The notes under the pieces are model-generated. The model had not been told where the DNA came from. It did not search any database and saw only the letters and a program-made list of their open reading frames with translations. 64,000 bases of DNA from Symsagittifera roscoffensis (taxonomy: Eukaryota; Xenacoelomorpha; Acoela; Convolutidae), in the NCBI RefSeq assembly GCF_963678635.1, contig NC_087063.1, positions 61,977,850-62,041,849 on the forward strand, written 5' to 3'. This document shows positions 31,981 through 46,190 of this stretch, one piece after another (the stretch's first letter is position 1; the number at the start of each line of letters is the position of its first letter). A program made the translations under genes and the position numbers.

Positions 31981-32350
31981 ATGCTTGAATACTATCGACA
32001 GATGGTTTCAGCTGTCATCGCTGCACCTCCTAATTTCATTCAGCTAACGACACGCATGAATGCAATTCCCCAACCCTGGCATCAATCACGCTCCCCCAAT
32101 TGCACTCTCATCCTTCCACTGCCCAACACCCGCAAAAATCAACCCCCCACTAAAAAAGCTAGATTAATACAAGACCCATGGTCGAACCCCTGTCCAGAAC
32201 CCATAGAAACCACCACGAAGTTATACACCGAAGTGGTCCACTGGAAACCGGTCTTAATAATCTTTTCGAAAAAATAAAGCTGGTCATAACTTCATTGAAA
32301 CCCTCAATACAGCTCTGAACAGTTTGCAATTGACGCAGAAATGATCTTTC
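31981..32350 (+). pseudogene. N-terminal fragment of an RT-like mobile-element protein (unit 1)
   Basis: A 98-codon frame from the ATG at 31981 contains PPTKKARL and then TEVVHWKP. After a shift come GHNFIETLNTALNSLQLT and IFPHLLL. In mobile-element proteins of cnidarians and other invertebrates that carry a GPSGLDA-W-R RT-like domain, a segment with W--N, FV-EL-RL and MVLP-LLLQKP precedes the RT part. This is family knowledge from memory. A TTTAG acceptor-like string sits right before the ATG. In units 1-2 the gene is cut at about 32409. Confidence 0.5.
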
Positions 32351-32408
32351 CACACTTACTATTATGCAAAACATTGTCCGAAAATGATGAATCTTTATCC
32401 AAAACAAT

Positions 32409-33040
32409 AGCAGATCATTGTTCACCATGTATACCAAACCCCCTCTGGTAGCGTTCTATATGCAAACTACTTAATTAAGTAGTGAAGGAAAAGTTCAGGG
32501 AGGACTATAAAAATTTTTAACTTTTCAACGAAACTTGCAGTGACATCGCAGTTCCTACATATTCCTTTAAGAACAATGTTTCATCCAAAAATTTATTTTT
32601 GTGAAATTAAAATCATATAAAATAAAAAGAAGACTGATCAATTACAAATGCAAAACCCTGAAGTTTTAGACTGCCCCTTAACAGTTTCGAGTATTTTTGG
32701 TGAAGAAAAAATGAAACACAATGAATTAGACAAGATCAAACATCAAATTTGACATTTTGAGTAGCACAAACTTATCACAAACAAATAGTTTGGCTTGCTT
32801 CAGTTTAGAACAATTTTGGACTGCACGATATATTGCCAAGCATAATAAATGCCAAGGGTTTCTTCTTCGCTCAGCAACGTCTGCACAGAGAGCCTAAAAC
32901 AATCGTAATCCAGACCTAATTGACAATTTTGAACCGCAAAATTTGACAAAATTCCTTGAAGTATAAATTATTGTATTTGTTTTGATCATATATCTTCAAG
33001 GAAGCAAGCGTAAGTAGGGAGTGTTTTGAGGGGAGACAAA
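32409..33040. other. Unit-specific end of macro-repeat units 1 and 2
   Basis: About 630 bp of AT-rich DNA present only in units 1 and 2 (the second copy is 39930-40561). It replaces the RT-like gene continuation found in the later units. No gene seen. Confidence 0.6.
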
Positions 33041-33607
33041 TTTCATCAAAACCGGACTGAGAGAGTCTGAATGACATTCAGAGAGTTCTTCAGACTAGAG
33101 ACAGAATCAAGAGCTCGACCTTGAGCGTGACCTCCGGTTGAAAATCCGAGAAAAAAAACATCTAAAGACAATTATTGTGATTTCTCTTAAGTGATCTAAC
33201 TCTTTTACAATTCTTGCAAACCAATTTTCTGAATTTGCTGGTAAGAAAAAAGTTCTAAAGGACTTCTAAAGTCAGATTTTTGTGCAGGTTGATGCCAAAA
33301 TTAATTGCTGTTTATTACCAGCAAGCCAATTTTATAATTCTTTTAGTGAGAAGCTGAAGTTTTCAAGAGCAGCAAACTTTAAAGTAACAACTGGCCTCAA
33401 ATCTCATTTTGCTGGTATACTGGAGAGTAACTGAAACAACGACGACGCACCATTAATAAAATGACCCAAAGTCCTTGGAGTATATGCCAGTCGGTCATAT
33501 GAGAGAAGTTTGTTTTGGTTCGAGTTGAATTTTTCGAATTATCCTTGTCATGCTCACGTATATCGCAGCAACTGCAATACCAGAACTAGGAAAAGGAATA
33601 ACCAAAG

Positions 33608-34375
33608 TAAAAACTGCGGGAAAGTTGAAAAATCAGCTGAGCGTCAAAATGCTTGTCGCCATTTGGCTATAAAAACTAAAATTGAGTAGAGTTGTTTTGT
33701 TATTGACTGAGAGCACAAAGAGTGCATATTTGAGTGCAAACTGTGTGGTAAAAGACACCTTGATCGAGAACTTTGACCACTGACCCATAGGTCTACAATT
33801 TACTTGACCAACTTCGTTATAAAGACTTCTTGACTGTTTTTTATGAATTTCATGAGTTACACTTTACAAATTTTCGTGAGTTATAGTTAAATTACTTGAT
33901 CGTGCGTGGAGTTAGTTTCGAGTAGTTGCCCAGAAAAGGAAATAATCAGTGCATTTAGTTGAGTGCATTTTGTCTAGTTATGTTGAACCTAGTTCCTAGT
34001 TGTGTCCCATTTTGTCTAGTTATGTCTAGTTCCTGTTTTTATTCACCAAAAATGGTTCAAATATACTTTGGCCGATAAAAACAATTGTTGAATACTTGAG
34101 GTACCAGCCCTGTTTCCAATGTCCTCTGGTTCGCTTGTCCTCTGTATTTGGAAACCTGGCCATGGAGGCGTGCTTATTTCTATCTGGAGAATGTGTGGAA
34201 TGTTTCTTTTTATGCTGTAGCGATCCCAAAGTTTCATATCATAAACGAACAGCATTAGGGCTCCGACTGATTGATGAACAAAAGCATAAGAGCTTGCGCT
34301 CCTGACATATGAGCTAATGGTCAAGAGCACTAGTTTGCCTATGATCATATGTGACTTGAAGGAACGAATGTTACA
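33608..34375 (+). repeat. LTR-A-like segment in unit 2
   Basis: Counterpart of the unit 1 segment at an offset of about 7,128 bp, with a few substitutions (for example gtgtcccat for gggtcccat). Same block order and the same gttaca end. Confidence 0.5.
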
Positions 34376-36269
34376 GAGAGGTAGAAGAGTTTTTGGTTGA
34401 TAATTTTGTGTCGCTTTCTTTGCGGCTTTCATCTATTTTTGTCAGTTAGTTTGGCATGCTATGTATGGGTTTTTATCATGGTGCAATGCTTTGGTTCATC
34501 TGTTGTTTCCAGTCAAATTTTTTTGCACCCTTACGCGGAGCCAAGAGAAGTGGGCGTAAGTAAACTACAGCTATGAGAACAAACGACAGCAAACCCCTTC
34601 GAGGAAAAGACGTAACTGAAGATGAATGGTGTGGCCTGTCTTCTTTCAAAAGTGCATGAGATTCTCTAGGCATTCAAATTCGATTGCCCCTGTAATGCAT
34701 TCAGTGAAATTCCGTCTTTTTTAGAGCCACGACACCTCCACAGGACAGATCAGAAGCGACCAGACGCTGTGTCCTAGGGGCTGTTGGTAGGCAGCTCCTG
34801 AGGGATGTAACGATAGTTGACTCACAAGCCCATAGTAGAATAAGCGCAGGCTCGGTTTGTAACTTCGGAACGACCACGACCGAGGCAGAAGATCGAAAAT
34901 CTGACAAATATAGAAATTTGAAGGTTATTTTTTTTCAACCAATAGCTTTTGAAGTTCAGGGTGCCGCCGGCCCTAGCACTGAAATTTTTCTGAATAAGCC
35001 TTGTAAGAACATGTGCAGGTCTACCGAGGAACACAGGGCAGATAGTTTTTTTAGGCAGATAATCTTCCTCGCAAGACAGGTTGCGAACGTTGTCTTATTC
35101 TCGGCACTACTAATGAAAAATATACTTTCGAAGTTTTTTTATAGAGCCAGGGGAACAAAATCGCAGCTTTATATAAGTATTTGATAGAACTGTAGCCTCA
35201 TATCAGGTCAGTCTTTTCGAGTCACTTTCAACTCCGGTTTATTCTGGGCATGTGTTAGTATTCTCAACCTTGTTGGCTTGATTCCATCTGAAGCTCTTTA
35301 TTTCAATCCACATTAAACTTTTCTCATCCGTATCTAGAAAATTCTGAAAAATTTGATTGGAGAATAAGACTCCTGGTTAGTATGACTGTAACCTCAATTA
35401 CTATAATACTTTCGATCTTCTGATTTCTACTGGAAAAAAAAGTGTTAATAAAAATTTTTTGTGCAGTTTACAAAAAGTTACGTCGTCGTGCAATTTCCTC
35501 ATCGTACAACTTACAAAAGGTTCCATCGATTGTTTTTAAAATGCAGTTCAATGCAGTGGAGCCAATAGTAATTTTTTTTACATGAAAATTTTGCTTGTTT
35601 TGTTAATCTACTTGTCTAAAATTTCACTTGTGTTGCAAATTTCTACTGTTGATTGAAAATCGCAAAACTTAACGAGACAAACGTTCAAAGTTTTTGGTAG
35701 ATCTTGTTTGGACGTTGTACATTTTTTCGACTTTCGTCTCATTTTCATCAGCGGTTTACGTTTCACTCTCTGTCGATTGTGTTGATATATGCTGGCTTCC
35801 TGCAGAGCCACGACGGCGGTACTCCGGAAAAGCAAATCAGCAATTTCTCTTGAAGGCCTGGGCGATCTCCGTGACCAATCGCTGGAATGGCACTTTTCGG
35901 ATTAACAGCTCATTTGACTTCTAGTATCTCCTGGTCTTCCTCGCCAGCAGTTCCTTACCGCGTTGATGAGCGCTCTTTGTCTTGTCTTGCAAATTGTCTT
36001 GACGCTTCTTTTCGTCGCTGTATTTTGAAGTTTATATTATAAATGCAGCAAATTAGTAGATGCAAATTCTGTTTCACTAAAAAGATGGATCACTTGTACT
36101 AATTTTTTGTTGATGTTTAATTGGGTTTCTACCTTGTGATTGATATCAATTCCAAAACAAAAACCGTTCAAAAGCTAATTAGCTAAGCTATTTTCCTACA
36201 GGCTATAGCTGTGTAGATTGAAGGAAAAAAATTGCTTTTTTAAAACATATCTCAATCTTCAGAGAGAAG

Positions 36270-38395
36270 ACTGATGTGAAAGGACTAAAACAGGAAATTG
36301 AAGAATTGCAAGCTGAAACCAAAGATAATGATTTATCGATAATTACTCAAATACACGAAAAAAAGAAAACGGAAGAAAAATTGGCTACTACCGCCCCTCT
36401 TTCCGAATTAAAAGCTTTTAAAAAGCAAATGAATCAAACAAAAAACTGACAACTCAAAAAAAATATAAAGAAAAAGTTTCCAGGCATCCCCGAACTAAAA
36501 ACAGACAATAGTCATGAAAGATACAAACATGATCTCAAGTAGGTTGAAGAGCTCACGAAATACTTGGAATTAATTTGCAATGTCACTCATACAAAACGAC
36601 TGGGAAAATTTGAAGGGAAAGATCGTATTCATTATTGTCAAGATTGACAGTAACGATGCAAAACGGTTAATTATCTTGTCACTTGGCAAAATTAAAGACT
36701 ACAAAACACCCGTTTTTATAAGAAAAATTTTTAAAGCCAGTTAGAGAAGCTGTTAAAAATTAACTGCTGCAAAAACGCAGAGAAATGATAAGCAATGGTA
36801 ACAAAGAAAGTAAAATAAGAATTTTTAATCTCAATTTACAGCAACAGAAGGACAAAAAATGGGCTGATATTGAAACTAACGAAAACTTAAGCACTTCAAT
36901 TGAATAACTAAAGTCAGATTTTGCTTATTGATAAGCAACAAAAAAACGTGGACGTCGTTTGCTTAACAGAGACATGGCCAACAAGTGACATACCTGACGA
37001 GAGTTTTTTTCTAAATAGCGGTTAAAAGTTTGCTTCGCGAACGAATTTTTTGAAAAACAAATATTGAACATGTTGCAATCAAAGTTCGACCAAAAGATGA
37101 CTTAACAGTAATGAAATATGTTGTTTATATAAACCCACAAAACCAGTCGCTATAGGTGGCCAGAGTAAGTGATGACATCCCTGATAGAAAACATCACGAC
37201 CTGTGCAAAAAATGACAAACTGTACATCAGTCATACTCACGGTAGATTTGAAATTCGAGTACACTAATTGCCAGACATTATATTCGCAGAATGAACATTA
37301 ATTGAAAATTTTTGAGTGTTATCGGAGTTAAACTTCTTTGGGTCCCTAAAACAAAAAAAGAAACATAATCATCAACCGATCTCGGGCAAATGAATTTAAC
37401 AAAAGCTTCAAATCGGACCACGAAGTCTTTGTTGTTACACTGCAACTAGAAACAGAAGTTAAGCACAAAAGTAAACCGAAAAAGTTTGCTGTTAACAATG
37501 TAGCATGGAAAAACCTAAGCTACGATATAGAAGAACACCCTTTTGATCTTTATTGCTTTTGTAGCGTTGATGAACTACAGAAGCAATGCTACAAATGACT
37601 TGATTTTAAAATAACCGAAAATGTTTCCCAAAAAAACCACACACAGATTGAATCTTCCTCCATGGGTTGGAATTGGAGACCTCACACCTCTTTGAAACAA
37701 TATCAGCTCTCAAACCAAAACTTTCGAAAAAATCTTCTCTCAACAGAATTGTCAAACTTCAGATTGAATGAAAGTGAGATCAATGAAAAGAAAAAAAACG
37801 AAGAATTTGACAAAGTTGCAAACTAACAAGGCATGTGGCCCAGACCGGATAGGAAACACAGTGCTCAAAATTCTACCGTTTTTGTCCAAGACATTATTAA
37901 TGGTTTTCAAAACAGCCCTAAAAAGGTTTCTTTCCATGCTGTTGGAAGATAGTGAAGTGATACCAATATTTTAGGACAAGAACAGATCAATGATTGAACA
38001 ATACCGACCCATAAGTTTTTATCAAAAGTCAACGAAAAAATTGTTTTTGATGAATTAAGTGACATTATAAAAAAAGATTGGACCAATCGCAATATGGAAT
38101 TAGAAGATATCGGTTAGTTGTGATTCTATTTTCGATTTAGTTTTTTGATTTTCTATACAAACAAAGAAAGGATACGATAAAAAGGAAAAATGAACGTTTT
38201 GTTGTATACCTTGACTTCAAAAATGCTTGCATTAAAAGAAACATCTCCTCTCTTGCTGATAAAAACACTAAACCCAATGCGTACGTGGGATTTGAAAAAC
38301 TTGTTATAGCCTTCAAACAAAAGAAAATTTTGATACTTCGACCGTTTTTTGGAACTTTTTCTGATTACGTGTCAATTCTCAAGTTAAATGTTTAA
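36270..38395 (+). pseudogene. CR1/Jockey-like LINE in unit 2
   Basis: Exact counterpart of the unit 1 LINE at +7,521. It has the same truncated RT and the same inactivating breaks. NKACGPDRIG is at 37825. The shared deletion shows it predates the tandem duplication. Confidence 0.85.
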
Positions 38396-39501
38396 ACGAG
38401 AAACCGATTTTGGGAATCGTGTCAACTTTGGCCATGACAATTTTGCAGCAGTAAAAAATTGAAACGAACGTTTCAACCCAAGAAAAATGTTTACTCCTAA
38501 GAAGCGGTTGCTCGAAGATTTCCTACAGAAGCCGCTACTCCTTAAGTTTTCGTTAAAAAAACGTAATTTCTTGTGTATTTTTCAAAAATCTCATAAATCT
38601 CATTGTTTTTCTCACTAACCTTCAAAGAGAAACAATTAAGGTTTTTGGCAAAGTCTAATTTTTGAATTACGTCTTTCGTCCCGCATTAGTATAAATATTC
38701 AAACAGTATCAAACTCATGCCTCCAGCTTTAGCTGAGCCTCAGCTGTCCTCCATCGAAACTTATTTTAATTGAACATTTTGTTTTCGTTCTATATATTTT
38801 ATGGTTGCATTTTATCGCAAGTGGTAGGAAGCTCGACTTCACCTGTGTTTAATTTTCTTCTTTTTCCCCACGCAAAATCAGCTACCAGAGATAATCACCG
38901 GGAAGAGTGAAATGATATATCATATTAAAGGCCTTAGAGACGTATTTCGAACGACTTGAAAAATACTTGAATTTTTTCTTTTTTGTCTCAATTCGAACAA
39001 TTAAGCAAGCGAGAAGGCTTACAGAAGCTTTTTTAAAAAAATTAAAAGCTTGTAATAACCTTATTTGAAACTTAATAATTTAGTTCACTCGAGTACTTTT
39101 TTAAAAATGTTTTAGGGCCTCTTTTCAATAAAAAATTAAAAAAACCTGCAAAAAATTGTGTTGTTTTTAGTTCTGTAATTTTTTTTTAGTAATTTTTCTA
39201 CATAGAAAATTTTTCTTTGAATTTTGCTTATTTACCATGATTGTCGAAAATGATTATCGTTTTTTGTTTTGTTCGGCTCCTTTTATCTAACCACGATAAG
39301 AAATGACACTAAAAACTATAAAAATGTTTTGTATTTCTAATGACTGGAATTGGAATACTCTTTGCTCTTTTCACATTAGCCGGCAATGCTTGTTTCATTA
39401 TGTTTTTGATTTTTTATAATTTGTAATTTTTTTCGTCTCTCAAATGCGGAGTAGTAAGTAAACTGAAAAACTAATTTGATGATTTTTTGAATTCAATTTA
39501 G

Positions 39502-39871
39502 ATGCTTGAATACTATCGACAGATGGTTTCAGCTGTCATCGCTGCACCTCCTAATTTCATTCAGCTAACGACACGCATGAATGCAATTCCCCAACCCTGG
39601 CATCAATCACGCTCCCCCAATTGCACTCTCATCCTTCCACTGCCCAACACCCGCAAAAATCAACCCCCCACTAAAAAAGCTAGATTAATACAAGACCCAT
39701 GGTCGAACCCCTGTCCAGAACCCATAGAAACCACCACGAAGTTATACACCGAAGTGGTCCACTGGAAACCGGTCTTAATAATCTTTTCGAAAAAATAAAG
39801 CTGGTCATAACTTCATTGAAACCCTCAATACAGCTCTGAACAGTTTGCAATTGACGCAGAAATGATCTTTC
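39502..39871 (+). pseudogene. N-terminal fragment of RT-like mobile-element protein (unit 2)
   Basis: Protein-identical to the unit 1 frame over 98 codons, with the same frameshift after FSKK and the same 3' cut. Confidence 0.5.
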
Positions 39872-41130
39872 CACACTTACTATTATGCAAAACATTGTCC
39901 GAAAATGATGAATCTTTATCCAAAACAATAGCAGATCATTGTTCACCATGTATACCAAACCCCCTCTGGTAGCGTTCTATATGCAAACTACTTAATTAAG
40001 TAGTGAAGGAAAAGTTCAGGGAGGACTATAAAAATTTTTAACTTTTCAACGAAACTTGCAGTGACATCGCAGTTCCTACATATTCCTTTAAGAACAATGT
40101 TTCATCCAAAAATTTATTTTTGTGAAATTAAAATCATATAAAATAAAAAGAAGACTGATCAATTACAAATGCAAAACCCTGAAGTTTTAGACTGCCCCTT
40201 AACAGTTTCGAGTATTTTTGGTGAAGAAAAAATGAAACACAATGAATTAGACAAGATCAAACATCAAATTTGACATTTTGAGTAGCACGAACTTATCACA
40301 AACAAATAGTTTGGCTTGCTTCAGTTTAGAACAATTTTGGACTGCACGATATATTGCCAAGCATAATAAATGCCAAGGGTTTCTTCTTCGCTCAGCAACG
40401 TCTGCACAGAGAGCCTAAAACAATCGTAATCCAGACCTAATTGACAATTTTGAACCGCAAAATTTAACAAAATTCCTTGAAGTATAAATTATTGTATTTG
40501 TTTTGATCATATATCTTCAAGGAAGCAAGCGTAAGTAGGGAGTGTTTTGAGGGGAGACAAATTACATCAAAACCGGACTGAGAGAGTCTGAATGACATTC
40601 AGAGAGTTCTTCAGACTAGAGACAGAATCAAGAGCTGGACCTTGAGCGTGACCTCCGGTTGAAAATCCGAGAAAAAAAAAACATCTAAAGACAATTATTG
40701 TGATTTCTCTTAAGTGATCTAACTCTTTTACAATTCTTGCAAACCAATTTTCTGATTTGGCTGGTAAGAAAAAAGTTCTAAAGGACTTCTAAAGTCAGAT
40801 TTTTGTGCAGGTTGATGCCAAAATTAATTGCTGTTTATCACCAGCAAGCCAATTTTATAATTCTTTTAGTGAGAAGCTGAAGTTTTCAAGAGCAGCAAAT
40901 TTTAAAGCAACAACTGGCCTCAAATCTCATTTTGCTGGTATACTGGAGGGTAACTGATACAACGACGACGCACCATTAATAAAATGACCCAAAGTCCTTG
41001 GAGTATATGCCAGTCGGTCATATGAGAGAAGTTTGTTTTGGTTCGAGTTGAATTTTTCGAATTAGCCTTGTCATGCTCACGTATATCGCAGCAACTGCAA
41101 TACCAGAACTAGGAAAAGGAATAACCAAAG

Positions 41131-41898
41131 TAAAAACTGCGGGAAAGTTGAAAAATCAGCTGAGCGTCAAAATGCTTGTCGCCATTTGGCTATAAAAACT
41201 AAAATTGAGTAGAGTTGTTTTGTTATTGACTGAGAGCACAAAGAGTGCATATTTGAGTGCAAACTGTGGGGTAAGAGACACCTTGATCGAGAACTTTGAC
41301 CACTGACCCATAGGTCTACAATTTACTTGACCAACTTCGTTATAAAGACTTCTTGACTGTTTTTTATGAATTTCTTGAGTTATACTTTACAAATTTTCGT
41401 GAGTTATAGTTAAATTACTTGATCGTGCGTGGAGTTAGTTTCGAGTAGTTGCCCAGAAAAGGAAATAATCAGTGCATTTAGTTGAGTGCATTTTGTCTAG
41501 TTATGTTGAACCTAGTTCCTAGCTGTGTCCCATTTTGTCTAGTTATGTCTAGTTCCTGTTTTTATTCACCAAAAATGGTTCAAATATACTTTGGCCGATA
41601 AAAACAATTGTTGAATACTTGAGGTACCAGCCCTGTTTCCAATGTCTTCTGGTTCGCTTGTCCTCTGTATTTGGAAACCTGGCCATGGAGGCGTGCTTAT
41701 TTCTATCTGGAGAATGTGTGGAATGTTTCTTTTTATGCTGTAGCGATCCCAAAGTTTCATATCATAAACGAACAGCATTATGGCTCCGACTGATTGATGA
41801 ACAAAAGCATAAGAGCTTGCGCTCCTGACATATGAGCTAATGGTCAAGAGCACTAGTTTGCCTATGATCATATGTGACTTGAAGGAACGAATGTTACA
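41131..41898 (+). repeat. LTR-A-like segment in unit 3
   Basis: Counterpart of the units 1 and 2 segments, still nearly identical here although later parts of unit 3 are diverged. Confidence 0.5.
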
Positions 41899-43797
41899 GA
41901 GAGGTAGAAGAGTTTTTGGTTGATAATTTTGTGTCGCTTTCTTTGCGGCTTTCATCTATTTTTGTCAGTTAGTTTGGCATGCTATGTATGGGTTTTTATC
42001 ATGGTGCAATGCTTTGGTTCATCTGTTGTTTCCAGTCAAATTTTTTTGCACCCTTACGCGGAGCCAAGAGAAGTGGGCGTAAGTAAACTACAGCTATGAG
42101 AACAAACGACAGCAAACCCCTTCGAGGAAAAGACGTAACTGAAGATGAATGGTGTGGCCTGTCTTCTTTCAAAAGTGCATGAGATTCTCTAGGCATTCAA
42201 ATTCGATTGCCCCTGTAATGCATTCAGTGAAATTCCGTCTTTTTTAGAGCCACGACACCTCCACAGGACAGATCAGAAGCGACCAGACGCTGTGTCCTAG
42301 GGGCTGTTGGTAGGCAGCTCCTGAGGGATGTAACAATAGTTGACTCACAAGCTCATAGTAGAATAAGCGCAGGCTCGGTTTGTAACTTCGGAACGACCAC
42401 GACCGAGGCGAAAGATCGAAAATCTGACAAATATAGAAATTTGATGGTTATTTTTTTTCAACCAATAGCTTATGAAGTTCAGGGTGCCGCCGGCCCTAGC
42501 ACTGAAATTTTCCTGAATAAGCCTTGTAAGAACATGTGCAGTTCTACCGAGGAACACAGGGCAGATAATTTTTTTAGGCAGATAATCTTCCTCGCAAGAC
42601 AGGTTGCGAACGTTGTCTTATTCTCGGCACTACTAATGAAAAATATACTTTCGAAGTTTTTTTATAGAGCCAGGGGAACAAAATCGCAGCTTTATATAAG
42701 TATTTGATAGAACTGTAGCCTCATATCAGGTCAGTCTTTTCGAGTCACTTTCAACTCCGGTTTATTCTGTGCATGTGTTAGTATTCTCAACCTTGTTGGC
42801 TTGATTCCATCTGAAGCTCTTTATTTCAATCCACATTAAACTTTTCTCTTCCGTATCTAGAAAATTCTGAAAAATTTGATTGGAGAATAAGACTCCTGGT
42901 TAGTATGACTGTAACCTCGATTACTATAATGATTTCGATCTTCTGATTTCTACTGGAAAAAAAGTGTTTATAAAACTTTTTGTGCAGTTTACAAAAAGTT
43001 ACGTCGTCGTTCAATTTCCTCATCGTACAACTTACAAAAGGTTCCATCGATTGTTTTTAAAATGCAGTTCAATGCAGTGGAGCCAAAATTAATTTTTTAT
43101 TTGGATGAAAATTTTGCCTTTTTTGTTAATCTACTTGTCTAAAACTGAAATTTCACTTGTTTTGCAAATCTCTACTGATGATTGAAAATCGCCAAACTTA
43201 ACGAGACAAACGTTCAAAGTTTTTGGTAGATCTTGTTTGGTCGTTGTACATTTTTCGACTTTCGTCTCATTTTCATCAGCGGTTTACATTTCACTCTCTG
43301 TCGATTGTGTTGATATATGTTGGCTTCCTGCAGAGCCACGACGGCGGTACTCCGGAAAAGCAAATCAGCAATTTCTCTTGAAGGCCTGGGCGATCTCCCT
43401 GACCAATCGCTGGAATGGCACTTTTCGGATTAACAGCTCATTTGACTTCTAGTATCTCCTGGTCTTCCTCGCCAGTGGTTCCTTACCGCGTTGATGAGCG
43501 CTCTTTGTCTTGTCTTGCAAATTGCTTGACGCTTCTTTTCGTCGCTGTATTTTGAAGTTTATATAATAAATGCAGCAAATTAGTAGATGCAAATTCTGTT
43601 TCACTAAAAAGATGGATCACTTGTACTAATTTTTTGTTGATGTTTAATTGAGTTTCTACCTTGTGATTGATATCAATTCCAAAACAAAAACGGTTCAAAA
43701 GCTAATTAGCTAAGCTATTTTCCTATAGGCCATAGCTGTGTAGACTGAAGGAAAAAAATTGCTTTTTTAGAAACATATCTCAAGCTTCAGAGAGAAG

Positions 43798-46190
43798 ACT
43801 GATGTGAAAAGACTAAAACAGGAAAATGAAGAATTGCAAGCTGAAACCAAAGATACTGATTTATCGATAATTACTCAAATACTCGAAAAAAAAGAAAAAG
43901 CACGAAAAATTGGCTACTACCGCCCTTCTTTCCAAATTAAAAGCTTTAAAAAAGCAAATGAATCAAACAAAAAACTGACAACTCAAAAAAAAATTTAAAG
44001 AAAAAGTTTCCAGGCATCCCCTAACTAAAAACAGACAATAGTCATGAAAGATACAATCATGATCTCAAGTAGGTTGAAGAGATCACGAAACACATGGAAT
44101 TAACTTGCAATGTCACTCATACAAAACGATTGGGAAATTTTTTGAAGGGAAATATCGCATCCATTTTTGTGAAGATTGACAGTAACGATGCAAAACGGTT
44201 AATTATCTTGTCACTTGGCAAAATGAAAGACTACAAAACACCCGTTTTTATAAGAAAAGACTTAAAGCCAGTTAGGGAAGCTGTTAAAAATTAACTGCTG
44301 CAAAAACGCAGAGAAATGATAAACAATGGTAACAAAGCAAGTAAAATAAAAATTTTTAATCTCAAATTGCAGCAACAGTAGGACAAAAATGGGCTGACAT
44401 TGAAACTAACGAAAACATAAGCACTTTAACGAAAACATAAGCACTTCAATTGAATGACTAAAGTCAGATTTTGCTTATTGATAAGCAAAACAAAAAAAAG
44501 ACGTCGTTTGCTTAACAGAGACATGGCCAACCATTGACATACCTAACGAGAGTTTTTTCCTAAATAGCGGTTAAAAGTTTGCTTCGCGAACGAATTTTTT
44601 GAAAAACAAATATTGAACATGTTGCAATCAAAGCTCAAAAGATGACTTAACAGTAATATGTTGTTTATATAAGCCCCCAAAACCAGTCGCTATAGGTGGC
44701 CAGAGTAAGTGATGACATCTCTGATAGAAAACGTCAAGACCTGTGCAAAAAATGACAAGCTGTAAATCAGTCATATTCACGGTAGATTTGAATTTCGAGT
44801 AAACTAATTGCCAGACATTATATTCGCAGAATGAACATTAATTGAAAATTTTTGAGTATTTTCGGAGTTAAACTTCCTTGGGTCCCTAAAACAAAAAGAG
44901 AAACATAATCATCAACCGATCTTGGGCAAATGAATTTAACAAAAGCTTCAAATCGGCTTCATTGTTACACTGCAACTAGAAACAGAAGTTAAGCACAAAA
45001 GTAAACCAAAAAAAATTGCTTTTAACAATGTAGCATGGAAAAACCTAAGCTACGATATAGAAGAACACCCTTTTTAACTTTATTGCTTTTGTAGCGATGA
45101 TGAACTACAGAAACAATGCTACAATTGACTTGATTTTAAAATAACCGAAAATGTTTCCCAAAAAAACCACACACAGATTGAATCTTCGTCCATGGGTTGG
45201 AAATGGAGACCTCACTCCTCTTTGAAACAATATCAGCTCTCAAACCGAAACTGTCAAAAAATCTTCTCTCAACAGAATTGTCAAACTTCAGATTGAATGA
45301 AAGTGAGATCAATGAAATGAAAAAAAAAACGAAAAATTTGACAAAGTTGCAAACTAACAAGGCATGTGGCCCAGACCGGATAGGAAACACAGTGCTCAAA
45401 ATTCTACCGTTTTTGTCCAAGTCATTATTAATGGTTTTCAAAACAGCCCTAAAAAGGTTTTTTTTCCATGCTGTTGGAAGATAAGTGAAGTGATACCAAT
45501 ATTTTAGGACAAGAACAGATCAATGATTGAACAATACCGACCCATAAGTTTTATCAAAAGTCAAGGAAAAGTTTGTTTTTGATGAATTAAGTGACATTAT
45601 AAAAAAAGATTGGACCAATCGCAGCATGGATTTAGAAAATATCGGTTAGTTGTAACTCTATTTTCGATTTCGTTTTTTGATTTTCGATACAAACAAAGAA
45701 AGGATACGATAAAAAGGAAAAACGAACGTTTTGTTTATACCTTGACTTCAAAAATGCTTGAAAATTTGAAAAACTAGACATTGGAGGAAAGTTTCTTGAA
45801 ATAGTTGCTAGTTACTTCTCCCACCGCCAACAGTATCTTAAAGTAAACGATTGAATTTCTGAAACAGTACTTGTCACTAGTGGTGTACCTCAAGGTTCCT
45901 CACTCAGCTCGCTACTTTTCATTTGAACAAACTACCGAAGGAAATAACAGAATGTGAAGCGTTCGGTTATGCGGATGATTTCAAGCTTGTAACTACGATT
46001 CCCGAAAAATTACAGAAGTATATATCGAAAGTAAAAGATTGGTACAGTGCTAGTAAAATGAAATTGAACGAAGGCAATTGCTATATCATAGCAATAAAAC
46101 TTGAAGAAGGCGTAAGGCATGACTTCACGATGAAACCAAGCGTCATGGAAACCAAGCGTCAATAATATGTGTAATAAAACCTGGAAATCA
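43798..46190 (+). pseudogene. CR1/Jockey-like LINE in unit 3, with RT palm
   Basis: ORF1 is better kept here: a 64-codon coiled-coil at 43804-43998, then a 66-codon core at 44094-44294 with TKRLGNFLKG, VKIDSNDAKRLI and FIRKDLKP, typical of LINE ORF1 RNA-binding domains. Endonuclease DVVCLTETW is near 44500 and NKACGPDRIG at 45356. The palm motif YADD is at 45968-45979, inside an open frame of 80 codons (45923-46165). SGVPQGS lies just upstream in another frame. It then breaks into local duplications. Confidence 0.85.

Larger units (their letters stand above)
25913..33040. repeat. Macro-repeat unit 1 (7,128 bp)
   Basis: It starts tttcatcaaaaccggactgag and runs head to tail into unit 2. It is colinear with unit 2 except for one 393-bp deletion at about 27870-27873 (corresponding to 35002-35394 of unit 2), with the 3-bp sequence cct at both ends. 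7,128 plus 393 equals 7,521, exactly the length of unit 2. Sequence identity to unit 2 is very high, with scattered single-base differences. Confidence 0.95.
33041..40561. repeat. Macro-repeat unit 2 (7,521 bp)
   Basis: This is the complete reference unit: LTR-A, a ~1.9-kb interval, broken LINE, AT-rich tail, a conserved 98-codon frame and a 630-bp unit-specific end (corresponding to 32409-33040 in unit 1). It is bounded by unit 1 and unit 3 with no spacer. Confidence 0.95.
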